Assembly: GCF_008638305.1 (NCBI RefSeq)
Contig: NZ_VTPZ01000006.1
Coordinates: forward strand, 1 to 64,000
Source: Pseudomonas profundi
GTDB taxonomy: Bacteria; Pseudomonadota; Gammaproteobacteria; Pseudomonadales; Pseudomonadaceae
Reading direction: 5' to 3'
Length of the DNA: 64,000 bases
Under the pieces are notes generated by a model, which was not told where the DNA came from, did no database searches, and worked only from the letters and a program-made list of their open reading frames with translations. Of this stretch, positions 47,388-57,946 are shown piece after piece (position 1 is the stretch's first letter; each line of letters opens with the position of its first letter). Both the position numbers and the translations under genes were made by a program.

Positions 47388-49241
47388 ATGAAACGTTTAA
47401 TGTATTCAGGTGCCGGCCTGCTGGTACTGCTGCTGGCCTTCATCGCATTCAATATGGCTTCCAGCGTGCTGCTGTCAGGCGCACGGCTTGATCTCACCGA
47501 TCAGAAACTGTTCACCATCTCCGATGGCACCCGGCAGATTCTTGAAGATCTGGAAGAGCCGATCACGCTCAATTTCTTTTTCTCCGACCGCGCCAGCCAG
47601 GACATGGTGATGCTGCGCAACTACGCGCGCCGCGTCGAGGAAATGCTCAAGGAATATGAGCGTGTAGCCGACGGCAAGCTGGACCTGCGGATCATCGATC
47701 CGCAACCGTTCTCGGAAGCAGAGGACCGCGCCGCCGAGTTCGGCCTGCAGGCTGTTCCGCTGTCGCAGTCGGGTGAGCAGCTGTATTTCGGTCTCGCCGG
47801 CACCAACTCGCTGGCCCAGCGCGAAGTGATCCCGTTCTTTGCCATGGAGCAGGAGGGTTTGCTGGAGTACGAACTGAGCCGTCTGATCAATAGTCTGGCT
47901 CAGCCCGAAAAATCCGAAATCGGGGTTATCTCCGGTCTGCCGATGTCCGGTGGCATGAACCCCATGACCGGCCAGGCCAGTCCGCCATGGATTGCCTTTG
48001 AGCAAGTGCAACAGATGTTTGATATCCGCGAACTCGATCATGATGTCGATGCAATACCCGAGGAGCTTGAAGTGCTGTGGTTGGTGCATCCCAAGGCGCT
48101 GAGCGAGTCCGCGCTGTATGCGATCGATCAGTTCGTCCTGCGGGGCGGTCGCTTGCTGGCATTCATCGACCCGCTAGCCGAGGCCGACCAGAGCCAGGAG
48201 GCGATGCTGGATATGATGGCCGACGGCAAGGCGTCGGATCTCGGGCCGCTACTGAAAAGCTGGGGTGTGCGCTACGATCCCAGCCAGGTAGTAGTCGATG
48301 CACGCCTGGGCATGTCGGTCGGCCGTGGACAGGGTCAGTTGCCTGCCCGGCATATTGGCTGGCTCGAGCTGGAACCGGCACAGCTGAACGAGGACGACAC
48401 CGTCACCGCTCCATTGAGCCTGCTGACAGTTGGCACGGGCGGCGCTCTGATTCCGCAAGAGGGCAGCGAGACCGTCTTTACACCTCTGTTCTCCAGCACC
48501 ACCAATAGCGCTCTGGTATCCAGCGAACGCTTCACCGCGATGCGCGACCCCGAGGTGTTGCTTGACGGCTTCAAGGCAGACGAGCAGACCTACCATTTCG
48601 CTGCGCGACTGCAGGGGCCGGCGAAAACGGCGTACCCGGATGGCCTTGCCGAGCGCGAGCCTGGTTTGACCGAAGCGGACAATATCAATGTCATGGTGGT
48701 TGCTGATACCGACATGCTGACTGATCGCATGTGGGTGCAGGTGCAGGATTTCTTTGGCGAGCGGGTACCGCAGCCCTGGGCGGACAACGGCGGGTTGCTG
48801 TTCAACGCGCTGGATAACCTGTCCGGTTCCGAGGCGCTGATCAGCGTACGGTCACGTGGCGATTTCAGCCGGCCCTTCACCGTGGTCGAAGAGCTTCAGC
48901 GTAACGCGGAGCAGCGCTTCCGTGCCAGCGAACAGCGATTGCAGCAGCAGCTGGCTGAAACCGAGCAGCGCCTGGCGCAGATGCAGCAGAGCCAGGACCC
49001 GTCGCAGCTGAGTGAACTCTCGGCCGAACAGGAGCAGGAAATTCAGCGGTATCTGGACCAGAAACTGCAGATCCGCAAGCAATTGCGCGATGTGCGCTTC
49101 CAGCTGAACAAGGATATCGAGCAACTCGGCACTCAGCTGAAGGTGATTAATATCGCGCTGGTACCGGCGTTAATCACCCTGGGCGTGCTGTTGTGGCTGT
49201 TGTGGCTGTTGGTTGGCCGCCTGCGCCGGCGGTCCGCCTGA
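47388..49241 (+). CDS. GldG-family ABC accessory protein
   Basis: A 617-residue protein with an N-terminal membrane anchor (about 8-28), a large extracytoplasmic domain (LTDQKLFTISDGT and LEEPITLNFFFSD are typical GldG starts), a coiled coil rich in Gln/Glu (about 500-590) and a C-terminal helix before RLRRRSA. ATG 47388 is used; the frame extends to 47367. It belongs to the four-gene ABC set. Confidence 0.87.
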   Translation: MKRLMYSGAGLLVLLLAFIAFNMASSVLLSGARLDLTDQKLFTISDGTRQILEDLEEPITLNFFFSDRASQDMVMLRNYARRVEEMLKEYERVADGKLDLRIIDPQPFSEAEDRAAEFGLQAVPLSQSGEQLYFGLAGTNSLAQREVIPFFAMEQEGLLEYELSRLINSLAQPEKSEIGVISGLPMSGGMNPMTGQASPPWIAFEQVQQMFDIRELDHDVDAIPEELEVLWLVHPKALSESALYAIDQFVLRGGRLLAFIDPLAEADQSQEAMLDMMADGKASDLGPLLKSWGVRYDPSQVVVDARLGMSVGRGQGQLPARHIGWLELEPAQLNEDDTVTAPLSLLTVGTGGALIPQEGSETVFTPLFSSTTNSALVSSERFTAMRDPEVLLDGFKADEQTYHFAARLQGPAKTAYPDGLAEREPGLTEADNINVMVVADTDMLTDRMWVQVQDFFGERVPQPWADNGGLLFNALDNLSGSEALISVRSRGDFSRPFTVVEELQRNAEQRFRASEQRLQQQLAETEQRLAQMQQSQDPSQLSELSAEQEQEIQRYLDQKLQIRKQLRDVRFQLNKDIEQLGTQLKVINIALVPALITLGVLLWLLWLLVGRLRRRSA

Positions 49242-49253
49242 GGAGATTCTGCA

Positions 49254-50243
49254 ATGAAAAAGCTGATCGCAGCGCTGGCGCTGCTCACCGTGGCTCTGGT
49301 TGTGATTGCCCTGCGTATGCAGGACAGTGACCGGGTTGCTGATCTGGAAAGCCGCCCGTTGCTGAACGAGGCGCAACTCGCCCAGCTTGCCGAGGTGGAA
49401 CGCATCACGCTATCGCGTGGTGATGCGTCTGTTGAACTGGTGCGTACGGACAAGGACTGGGGCGTTGCTGAACACCACCTGTTCCCGGCGCAGCGTGAGC
49501 GCTTGGCGGCCTTGCTGCACGCCCTGCGAGGCGCGCGCATTCTCGAGGACCAGACAGCCAATCCTGACCATCACGCCCGGCTTGGGCTGGATCCGGATGC
49601 AGAGGGAGCGGAGACCCTGGCTGTGAACCTGAAGGGCGATGCCGAAATCACCCTGCTGTACGGCAATACAGTCGGCAGTGGCCAGTTGGTGCGCTTTGCC
49701 GACGATGATCAGGTATGGCTGGTCAATCGTCCGCTGAGCATGACGGTGAACAGCAGCGAGTGGTTGGCTCTGGACGTCATTGACATCCCTATGGAGCAGT
49801 TGTCATCGGCGCGTTGGGAGCATGCCGATGGCGAGGTCCTGCAGCTCGACAAGGCCGAGGAAGGGGATTACAACTTCCGTCTCGCCGGGCTGGAACCGGC
49901 GCTTCAGGCAGGCAATGAGCGCTGGGTCAACAGCATGGTACTGGCGCTGGCCAACCTGCGTGCCCAAAGTGTCGCGCTACGCGAAGATCTGCAGCTGCAG
50001 GAGCCGCTACTGCGCATGCAGATGCAAACCTGGCAGGACGCGGAGCTGCATGCCGATCTGCACGATATCGATGGGCGCTACTGGCTGGTTATTGATCGCT
50101 TCGTCAGCCCGGAGGATGTCGAGCTGGAGGTGAATGCGGATGAACGCTGGGCCTATCAGTTGGCGATCGGTCAGGTCGAGCAGCTGGTCAAGCGTCACGC
50201 GGATATCGTGCGTAACCAGCCGGAGCAGGCAGGGCAGGAGTAA
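49254..50243 (+). CDS. DUF4340-domain protein
   Basis: A 329-residue protein with an N-terminal anchor or signal (LIAALALLTVALVVIAL) and a repeated beta-rich DUF4340 domain (RITLSRGDASVELVR, then NDQ... NRPLSMTVNSSEWLALDVIDI). It closes the ABC operon 12 bp after the GldG-like gene. The substrate and function are unknown; it is probably an exported partner of the transporter. Confidence 0.85.
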   Translation: MKKLIAALALLTVALVVIALRMQDSDRVADLESRPLLNEAQLAQLAEVERITLSRGDASVELVRTDKDWGVAEHHLFPAQRERLAALLHALRGARILEDQTANPDHHARLGLDPDAEGAETLAVNLKGDAEITLLYGNTVGSGQLVRFADDDQVWLVNRPLSMTVNSSEWLALDVIDIPMEQLSSARWEHADGEVLQLDKAEEGDYNFRLAGLEPALQAGNERWVNSMVLALANLRAQSVALREDLQLQEPLLRMQMQTWQDAELHADLHDIDGRYWLVIDRFVSPEDVELEVNADERWAYQLAIGQVEQLVKRHADIVRNQPEQAGQE

Positions 50244-50301
50244 GCATCAGGAAAGATTGCCGGCGCCACCCGGCAGATCACGCGGGTCAGCCGGGCTGCG
50301 G

Positions 50302-50736
50302 TCAGCCGAGTTGCTGGTTGACCCATTGCTTGAACTGGGCCGCAGGCAGTGCTCCGGCCATGCGGGTAACTTCTTTCCCTCCACGAATCAGCATCAGGGT
50401 CGGAATGCTGCGAATACCGTACTGGCCAGCCAGCGCCTGCTCGTCTTCGGTATTGATCTTGACCAGCCTGGCACGTGGTTCGATGGAGGCCGCAGCCTGC
50501 TCGAATACGGGAGCGAACTGCAGGCAGGGTCCGCACCAGGGCGCCCAGAAATCCACAATCAGCGGCAGGTCGGCGGAGGCATGGGTGCGAAACTGCGCTG
50601 CGTTCAGCGGCACCGGCTGGCCGGTGAACAGCGCCTGCTTGCACACGCCGCAACGGGGATCAGAATCCAGGCGGCTGATATCGAGGCGATTTTTACGGTG
50701 GCAATGGCCACAGGCAACGATCATGGGTTGGTTCAT
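50302..50736 (-). CDS. trxC: Thioredoxin 2 (TrxC)
   Basis: A 144-residue thioredoxin. The N-terminal zinc ribbon uses C9, C12, C29 and C32, and the active site WCGPC is at residues 67-71. TrxC reduces disulfides with thioredoxin reductase and is often induced by oxidative stress. A long inverted repeat lies just upstream, at 50754-50803. Confidence 0.95.
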   Translation of the reverse strand: MNQPMIVACGHCHRKNRLDISRLDSDPRCGVCKQALFTGQPVPLNAAQFRTHASADLPLIVDFWAPWCGPCLQFAPVFEQAAASIEPRARLVKINTEDEQALAGQYGIRSIPTLMLIRGGKEVTRMAGALPAAQFKQWVNQQLG

Positions 50737-50753
50737 TATGTGCTCCCACGGCT

Positions 50754-50803
50754 AGGGTCTGTTGTCATTTCATCGAGGCCGCGATGAAACGACAACAGAC
50801 CCT
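50754..50803. repeat. Long near-perfect inverted repeat between trxC and its neighbour
   Basis: Arms 50754-50775 and 50782-50803 pair over 21 of 22 positions (only A50767/C50790 do not), around the loop AGGCCG. It lies 2 bp after the stop of the minus-strand gene 50806-51192 and 17 bp before the trxC start. No T tract follows the stem, so it may act as an mRNA-stabilising end, a weak terminator, or a repeat element. Confidence 0.75.
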
Positions 50804-50805
50804 GT

Positions 50806-51192
50806 TCAGGGCTTCTGCGCCCAGATGAATTCTGTTTCGCCTTCCTCGTTCACTTTCATCCAGCGGTCAGCATCCGCATCCCCCTGTTCCTCGGACCAGC
50901 CACCCACCGAGCAGCGAACCTCGTGGCCAGTGGCTGCCTGAATGGCGCGCGCACAGTCGAGATCGGTGTCCCAGGGGGTGGCGTCGCTGTCGAACCAGAC
51001 GCTGGCCCATTTACCCGCCGCTTTGCGCACGATCATCAATGGAATCGCCTGACCGTCCAGCCTCAGGGTGCCATGCCGGGTAAGGCCGTTCCATGCCTTG
51101 AGCTCCAGACCTTCGAAGGTCTGTTCCAGCCAGCTGGTCAGTGCGTCGAGATGATCTTCACGCAGGTAAATCTCTACATCGGGTTGTCGCAC
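50806..51192 (-). CDS. Conserved hypothetical protein
   Basis: A 128-residue soluble protein. GTG 51192 has GAGGA six bases upstream, which decides it over the TTG at 51210. The sequence (VEIYLREDHLDALTSWLEQ, VRCSVGGWSEEQGDADADRWMKV) is compact and mixed alpha/beta with no motif I can assign. It is 11 bp downstream of rlmA and probably co-transcribed with it. Confidence 0.7.
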   Translation of the reverse strand: MRQPDVEIYLREDHLDALTSWLEQTFEGLELKAWNGLTRHGTLRLDGQAIPLMIVRKAAGKWASVWFDSDATPWDTDLDCARAIQAATGHEVRCSVGGWSEEQGDADADRWMKVNEEGETEFIWAQKP

Positions 51193-51203
51193 GGATATTC
51201 CTC

Positions 51204-52006
51204 TCAGCAACGTTGCAGCAGAACCATACGCATGGCCACCTCGAGCCCCGGCAGTCCCGAATCCAGCAGGGCCTGCTGGCGCTCGGGGCGGCTGCGGAAG
51301 CCATGTGGTGTCATACCGATCAGGCTGGCCAGATCAGCTGGCTCCAGATCAAGAGCATAGCGCAGGACCTCATCATTGACGATGCGCAGGCCTTCGGGCA
51401 GTTGTTTTATCAGTTCGGGCGTGGGGTGAACGCTGTCGTAGAGTTTCTCGCGCAAGCTCAACAGGTGATCGGCATGCGGTCCTACCAGCAGGATATGTCC
51501 GCCGGGCCGGACGCAGCGCAGACATTCTTCCCAGGACCACGGGCTGAATACACAGAGCGCGGCGTCAAGGCTGGCATCGGAGACCGGCAGGCGCGCGCTG
51601 GAGGCTACCATCCACTGGATCGAGCGGCTGCGGCGGCAGGCCTTGATTACAGCGTCCTTGCTGATGTCCAGGCCGCCCATTGCAGTATCGGGCAGGGCCG
51701 CGGCCAGACGTTGTGTGTAATAGCCTTCGCCGCAGCCCATATCCAGCAGCGTGCCTGGCACCAACCCGGCAAACAGCCGATTGATCGCGTCACTCACCGG
51801 TTGGTAATACCCTGCGTCCAGGAATGCATGGCGGCAAGCCAGCATGGTGGGCGTGTCACCCGGTCGGCGGCTGTTCTTGTGTTGAACAAGCAGGAGGTTC
51901 AGGTAGCCCTGCCGGGCCTGGTCATAGCTGTGGCCGTTGATACAACGCCAGTTGCGCTCAATGGCGGTCAAAGGCTCGCGGCAGTGTGGACAGATCAGCT
52001 CAAGCA

Positions 52007-52007
<1 letters not shown>
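51204..52007 (-). CDS. rlmA: 23S rRNA (guanine-745-N1)-methyltransferase RlmA-like
   Basis: A 267-residue SAM-dependent methyltransferase. The N-terminal zinc site is C6, C9, C22 and H26 (CPHC...CINGH), followed by GYLNLL and the SAM motif LLDMGCGEGYYT. ATG 52007 shares its A with the dapE stop; GTG 52013 is an alternative. RlmA or the closely related TlrB/RlmAII cannot be told apart with certainty, but a gammaproteobacterium should have G745 specificity. Confidence 0.88.
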
Positions 52008-53188
<1,181 letters not shown>

Positions 53189-54157
53189 CTAGCTCCAGCG
53201 CGCCTTGCGCCAGGCGCGGCGTTGTTTCTTGTCGAGAAAGGTCCAGGCCAGCATCCGGCTGTGCTTGAGGCCTTGCGTCATAGGCACCACGCGTGTGTCA
53301 CGCGCGCCCAGTTCGCGTAATTGCTGCTGCAGTTCGTCCAGGTTGGCGCCCTTGGACACCAGGCTGCTGAACCAGAAGACCGAGGTGGCGAATGCGCTGC
53401 TCTCTTTCACCAGACGGACGAGGAAGCCTATCTCGCCCCCGCTGCAATACAGTTCGTTGGCTTGGCCCCCAAAGCTTTGATGCGGCGACAGCTGCTTGCC
53501 ATGCTGTTCTTCCAGATTGCGCCATTTGCGTTTGTTGGCCTGACGGGCTGCCTCGGCGTCGGTATAAAAAGGAGGATTGCACAGGGTGAAATCGAAGCGC
53601 TCCCCGGTGCCGACAATGTTGTGCAAAAGCTTTTCGTTATCTCGCTGCAGGCGCAGCTCTATCTGCTCCGCCAGTGACGGATTGGCGGCTACAATGCGCC
53701 GGGCGTTGCTCAGGGCCGGTGCGTCGATATCGGTGCCAACAAAGCGCCAACCGTAATCACGGTTACCGATCAACGGATAGATCAGGTTGGCGCCGGTACC
53801 AATGTCCAGTCCGACCAGCTTCGGGCCACGTGGAATCTGCCCGTCATGGCTCTCTCCGATCAGATCGGCCAGTGCATGCACGTAATCGGCCCGACCGGGT
53901 ACAGGCGGGCACAAATAACCGGCGGGAATGTCCCAGTCCTGGACGCCGTAGTGGTGTTGCAGCAGCGCTCGATTAAGTGCTTTGACGGCTGCGGGGTTGG
54001 TGAAATCCAGGGTGAGATTGTGGTCCTTGCCCGGTATCAGGTATTCGAGTAGCTCGGGTCGCAACTTGCCCAGCGTCTTGAAGTCGTAGCGGCCCTGGTG
54101 ACGGTTGCGCGGATGCAGGGTGGCTGCGGGTTTACGGGGTGCAGACTTGCTGGACAT
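53189..54157 (-). CDS. rlmF: 23S rRNA (adenine-1618-N6)-methyltransferase RlmF
   Basis: A 322-residue methyltransferase (YbiN). SAM motif LDIGTGANLIYPLIG and the N6-adenine catalytic NPPFY (FTLCNPPFYTD) are present, with a basic N-terminus. Start ATG 54157. It is divergent from tcdA. Confidence 0.94.
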   Translation of the reverse strand: MSSKSAPRKPAATLHPRNRHQGRYDFKTLGKLRPELLEYLIPGKDHNLTLDFTNPAAVKALNRALLQHHYGVQDWDIPAGYLCPPVPGRADYVHALADLIGESHDGQIPRGPKLVGLDIGTGANLIYPLIGNRDYGWRFVGTDIDAPALSNARRIVAANPSLAEQIELRLQRDNEKLLHNIVGTGERFDFTLCNPPFYTDAEAARQANKRKWRNLEEQHGKQLSPHQSFGGQANELYCSGGEIGFLVRLVKESSAFATSVFWFSSLVSKGANLDELQQQLRELGARDTRVVPMTQGLKHSRMLAWTFLDKKQRRAWRKARWS

Positions 54158-54343
54158 GGGAAACTCTCGGAAAAGAACGACAGGATACAGGACGTCGAGT
54201 GCAAAGCAGAATCGGCGTTATGGCAGTGTAGCGAGCTTTGTCGAACAAGCGGCTACAGCACCTGTATCTGCATGCAGGCTGATGCCATGTCCTGGCAGCC
54301 AGGTCGCTGCGTTATACTTCGCGAAGTTGATGATGAGGTGTGC

Positions 54344-55138
54344 ATGAGTACAGATGATCCCCGTTTCGGTGGTATTGCCCGGCTTTATGGTAACGAGGGC
54401 CTGGCGCGTCTGCGTGACAGCCATGTGGCTATCGTGGGCATCGGGGGCGTGGGCTCCTGGGCAGCCGAAGCGTTAGCCCGCACAGGTATCGGACGGATCA
54501 CGCTGATTGATCTCGATGAGGTGTGCCAGACCAATACCAACCGGCAATTGCCGGCCCTGGAAGGACAGATCGGCCGTCCCAAGGTTGATGTAATGGCCGA
54601 ACGTTTGCGCGCGATCAATCCCGATTGTCAGGTCAGCGCGATCATGGATTTTGTGACTGAAAGCACCTTGCCGCAGTACATCACCGACGAGCTGGATGCG
54701 GTGGCCGATTGCATTGATAGCGTCAACTCCAAGGTGGCGCTGATTGCCTGGTGTCGACGCAGGCGCATTCCTATCGTCACGGCCGGCGGGGCAGCCGGGC
54801 AAATCGACCCGACCCAGATCAAGGTGGCGGATCTGTCAAAAACCACCAATGACCCGCTCGCTGCCAAGGCGCGCTCGCAGTTGCGGCGCAACCATAATTT
54901 CCCCAGGGCTGACAGCAAACGCAGCTTTGGCGTGCCCTGTGTCTATTCAACCGAACAGTTGCGCTATCCCTCGTCTGACGGCGGGGTATGCAGGCAGAAA
55001 ACCTTCAACGGGGAGACGGTCAAGCTCGATTGCGAGGGGGGGATAGGTGCTGTCTCGATGGTCACCGGGGCCTTCGGCTTGAACGTTTCGGCAAAAATCG
55101 TCGAGAGGTTACTGCGCGGCGTCAAGCTGGACGTATAG
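54344..55138 (+). CDS. tcdA: tRNA threonylcarbamoyladenosine dehydratase TcdA
   Basis: A 264-residue E1-like enzyme that cyclises t6A37 of tRNA to ct6A (CsdL/YgdL). ATP-binding GIGGVGSWAAEALARTG, the DLDEVCQTNTNRQ segment and the adenylation region with DCIDSVNSKVALI are visible. ATG 54344 has GAGG five bases upstream; the frame extends to 54098 but is not conserved. TsaB (40890-41567) acts earlier on the same modified base. Confidence 0.94.
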   Translation: MSTDDPRFGGIARLYGNEGLARLRDSHVAIVGIGGVGSWAAEALARTGIGRITLIDLDEVCQTNTNRQLPALEGQIGRPKVDVMAERLRAINPDCQVSAIMDFVTESTLPQYITDELDAVADCIDSVNSKVALIAWCRRRRIPIVTAGGAAGQIDPTQIKVADLSKTTNDPLAAKARSQLRRNHNFPRADSKRSFGVPCVYSTEQLRYPSSDGGVCRQKTFNGETVKLDCEGGIGAVSMVTGAFGLNVSAKIVERLLRGVKLDV

Positions 55139-55212
55139 CGGGGAGCGAAGGTAGCAGCGACGCTCAAGAAATGACCAGACGCCCGGCTCGACAGAGCGTC
55201 TGGCTTTCAGGC

Positions 55213-56247
55213 TCAGTTATGCGCGTGCAGCATATCGTTGAGCTGGATGGCGCTCTTGTTGGTTTTGCATTCAATGGCACCGGTCTGCGAGTTGCGACGG
55301 AACAGCAGATCCGTCTGGTTCGCCAGGTCACGGGCCTTGACGGTTTCCACCAGATTGTCCGCATCGTCCAGCAAAGCGACCTTGATGCCCGCAGTGATGT
55401 ACAGGCCTGCCTCGACGGTGCAGCGATCGCCCAGCGGAATACCGATACCGGCATTGGCGCCGATCAGGCAGCCTTCGCCAACAGAGATCACGATGTTGCC
55501 GCCACCGGACAGGGTGCCCATGGTGGAGCAACCGCCGCCCAGGTCCGAACCCTTGCCAACGAACACGCCAGCGGAGATTCGTCCTTCGACCATGCTGGTG
55601 CCGGCTGTCCCACCGTTGAAGTTGATGAAGCCTTCATGCATGACCGTGGTGCCTTCGCCGACATAGGCGCCCAGGCGCACCCGTGCGGTATCGGCAATGC
55701 GAACTCCGCTGGGCACGACGTACTCGGTCATCGACGGGAACTTGTCGATGCTGTGTACATTCAGGGTTTCACCTTTCAAACGGGCTGCGAGCTGCCGCTG
55801 GGGCAGTTCATTGACATCAATGGCGCCCTGGTTGGTCCAGGCCACGTTGGGCAGCAGCGGGAAGATGCCCGCCAACACTACACCGTGCGGCTTGACCAGA
55901 CGGTGCGAGAGCAGATGCAGCTTCAGGTACGCCTCAGGCGTTGAAGAGGGCGCTTCGTCAGTTGCCAGGATGGTTGCTACCAACGGCTTGTTGCTGCTGG
56001 TCAACTGAGCGACAAGGGCGCCCGTTTCGGCGAAGCCGGCGGCTTCAATGGCTTTGCCCAGCGTTTCGCACTGGCTCGGAGAAACGGCTATCGCCTGATT
56101 GCCGCCTTCGTAGCCGAGCTGCTCAGCCCATACCTTCAGCAGCGCGCTGTCGGGATTGAGCAGGGGCTGGGGGTAGAACACTTCCAGCCAGTCACCTGCG
56201 CTGTTCTGGGTTCCAATGCCGAAGGCCAGGCTGAAACATTCGCTCAT
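55213..56247 (-). CDS. dapD: Tetrahydrodipicolinate N-succinyltransferase (long form)
   Basis: A 344-residue hexapeptide-repeat enzyme that succinylates tetrahydrodipicolinate in lysine/DAP synthesis. The left-handed beta-helix runs from about 180 to 300 (VRIADTARVRLGAYVGEGT, NFNGGTAGTSMVEGR, GEGCLIGANAGIGIPLGD). This is the longer pseudomonad type, not the 274-residue E. coli type. Confidence 0.95.
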   Translation of the reverse strand: MSECFSLAFGIGTQNSAGDWLEVFYPQPLLNPDSALLKVWAEQLGYEGGNQAIAVSPSQCETLGKAIEAAGFAETGALVAQLTSSNKPLVATILATDEAPSSTPEAYLKLHLLSHRLVKPHGVVLAGIFPLLPNVAWTNQGAIDVNELPQRQLAARLKGETLNVHSIDKFPSMTEYVVPSGVRIADTARVRLGAYVGEGTTVMHEGFINFNGGTAGTSMVEGRISAGVFVGKGSDLGGGCSTMGTLSGGGNIVISVGEGCLIGANAGIGIPLGDRCTVEAGLYITAGIKVALLDDADNLVETVKARDLANQTDLLFRRNSQTGAIECKTNKSAIQLNDMLHAHN

Positions 56248-56278
56248 GGGGGGTATTCCTTTGCATGGTTCGTGGAGA

Positions 56279-56656
56279 TCAATCGAAAGCGCGTGCGTAG
56301 AGCTCGGGCTTGAAGCCCACCAGGCGTTTCGAGCCGATATCGAGTACCGGTCTCTTGATCATTGAAGGGTTGGCCTGCATCAGAGCAACAGCCTTATGGG
56401 TATCTATGTCCTGCTTGTCTGCGTCGGCAAGCTTGCGGAAGGTGGTGCCTTGACGATTGAGAATCTTTTCCCAGCCATGCTCGCTGCACCAGGCCTCAAG
56501 TCGCCCGGCGTCGATGCCTTCCTTCTTGTAGTCATGGAAGCGGTAAGCAATGCCCTGCTCGTCGAGCCAGGTACGGGCTTTCTTCATGGTGTCGCAAGCC
56601 TTGATGCCGTACAGGCAAACCGGGCTGGCGTCACTGCTGGATAGTTCGTCAGACAC
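56279..56656 (-). CDS. ArsC/Spx-family protein (YffB-like)
   Basis: A thioredoxin-fold protein of about 125 residues. The N-terminal YGIKACDTMKKAR carries one Cys of the CxxT/S type, and RPVLDIGSKRLVGFKPE near the C-terminus is typical of the family. GTG 56656 is favoured because GGAG lies 6 nt upstream; ATG 56668 would place that GGAG inside the gene. It sits beside dapD, as PA3664 does in P. aeruginosa. It is probably a glutathione-linked reductase rather than a dedicated arsenate reductase, since no arsenic genes are nearby. Confidence 0.85.
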   Translation of the reverse strand: MSDELSSSDASPVCLYGIKACDTMKKARTWLDEQGIAYRFHDYKKEGIDAGRLEAWCSEHGWEKILNRQGTTFRKLADADKQDIDTHKAVALMQANPSMIKRPVLDIGSKRLVGFKPELYARAFD

Positions 56657-56739
56657 GGGCGTCTCCATAAAGGCCGGGGCCAAAAAACGAGGGCCGGATT
56701 ATGCCACGTCGGTGCTGCGGCTGTCAGGCGGCGCGCAAC

Positions 56740-57936
56740 TCAGAGACTCTCAACGAAGCGCCGGATGCGTTGCGCAGCCTCGATGCAGTCGGCCAGCGGT
56801 GCGACCAGGGCCATGCGTACGCGTCCGGCACCAGGGTTATACCCGTCCACATCACGTGACAGATAGCGGCCCGGTACCACCGATACGTTTTGCTCGGCGA
56901 GCAAGCGGCGGGTGAAGCTTTCATCATCCATCGGTGTCTTCGGCCAGAGATAGAAACCCGCGTCCGGGCGTTGTATCTCGAGCACGTCGCCGAGAATATC
57001 CAGCACCGCGTCGAACTTGGCCTGGTATTGCTCGCGGTTGTCCTGCACGTGCTGCTCGTCTTGCCAGGCGGCAATGCTCGCCAGCTGCGTTTGCACCGGC
57101 ATGGCGCAGCCATGATAAGTCCGGTAGGTCAGGTAGGGCTTGAGCAAGCCTGCATCCCCGGCAACGAAGCCCGAACGCAGGCCAGGCAGGTTGGAGCGTT
57201 TGGACAGACTGTGGAATACCACGCAGCGGGCGAAGTCATCCCGGCCCATCTCGGCGCAGGCCTGGAGCAGGCCGACCGGAGCCGGCTGGCCGGGTGCGTA
57301 GATTTCGCTGTAGCACTCATCCGACGCGATGATGAAGTCGTATTGATCAGCCAGGCGGATCAGTTGCTGCAGTGTTTCCAGCGCTATTACCGCTCCGGTA
57401 GGGTTGCCCGGCGTGCAGATGAACAGCAGCTGGCAGCGCTGCCACACGTCTGCGGGAACGGCGGTGAAATCGGGCACAAAGTGATTGGAGGCATCACACG
57501 CCAGATAGTGCGGTTCTACTCCGGCCAAAAACGCTGCGCCTTCGTAGATCTGATAAAAGGGATTCGGGCTGACTACCAGGCCCTGCGGGTCACGCTTGAC
57601 GGCGGCCTGGGTAAAGGAAAACAACGCTTCGCGGGTGCCATTCACCGGAATCACATTGGCGTCGGGGTTCAGGCTGCCAGCCGGCAGGCCGAAGCGGCGG
57701 CTCAGCCAATCGGCGATTGATGTACGCAGCTCCGGCGTCCCGGCAGTGGTCGGGTATATCGCCGCCTTGTCGAGATTCTGACTCAGCGCGTCCAGCACAA
57801 ACCGGGGCGAGGCATGCTTGGGCTCGCCAATCGACAATGCAATCGGGCGCAGCTCCGGATTGGGTACGACGTCGGCGATTAACGCACGCAACTTTTCAAA
57901 CGGGTAGGGTTGCAGGCGTTGCAGATCGGTATTCAT
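56740..57936 (-). CDS. dapC: Succinyldiaminopimelate transaminase
   Basis: A 398-residue class I PLP aminotransferase of the DAP/lysine pathway. PLP lysine lies in VVFHSLSKRSNLPGLRSGF; FICTPGNPTGAVI and ASDECYSEIY are the other cofactor segments. ATG 57936 has GAGGA 7 nt upstream; the frame extends far upstream into glnD and is not used there. It follows glnD by 10 bp, the same order as in P. aeruginosa. Confidence 0.93.
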   Translation of the reverse strand: MNTDLQRLQPYPFEKLRALIADVVPNPELRPIALSIGEPKHASPRFVLDALSQNLDKAAIYPTTAGTPELRTSIADWLSRRFGLPAGSLNPDANVIPVNGTREALFSFTQAAVKRDPQGLVVSPNPFYQIYEGAAFLAGVEPHYLACDASNHFVPDFTAVPADVWQRCQLLFICTPGNPTGAVIALETLQQLIRLADQYDFIIASDECYSEIYAPGQPAPVGLLQACAEMGRDDFARCVVFHSLSKRSNLPGLRSGFVAGDAGLLKPYLTYRTYHGCAMPVQTQLASIAAWQDEQHVQDNREQYQAKFDAVLDILGDVLEIQRPDAGFYLWPKTPMDDESFTRRLLAEQNVSVVPGRYLSRDVDGYNPGAGRVRMALVAPLADCIEAAQRIRRFVESL

Positions 57937-57946
57937 CCGGCGGTCC

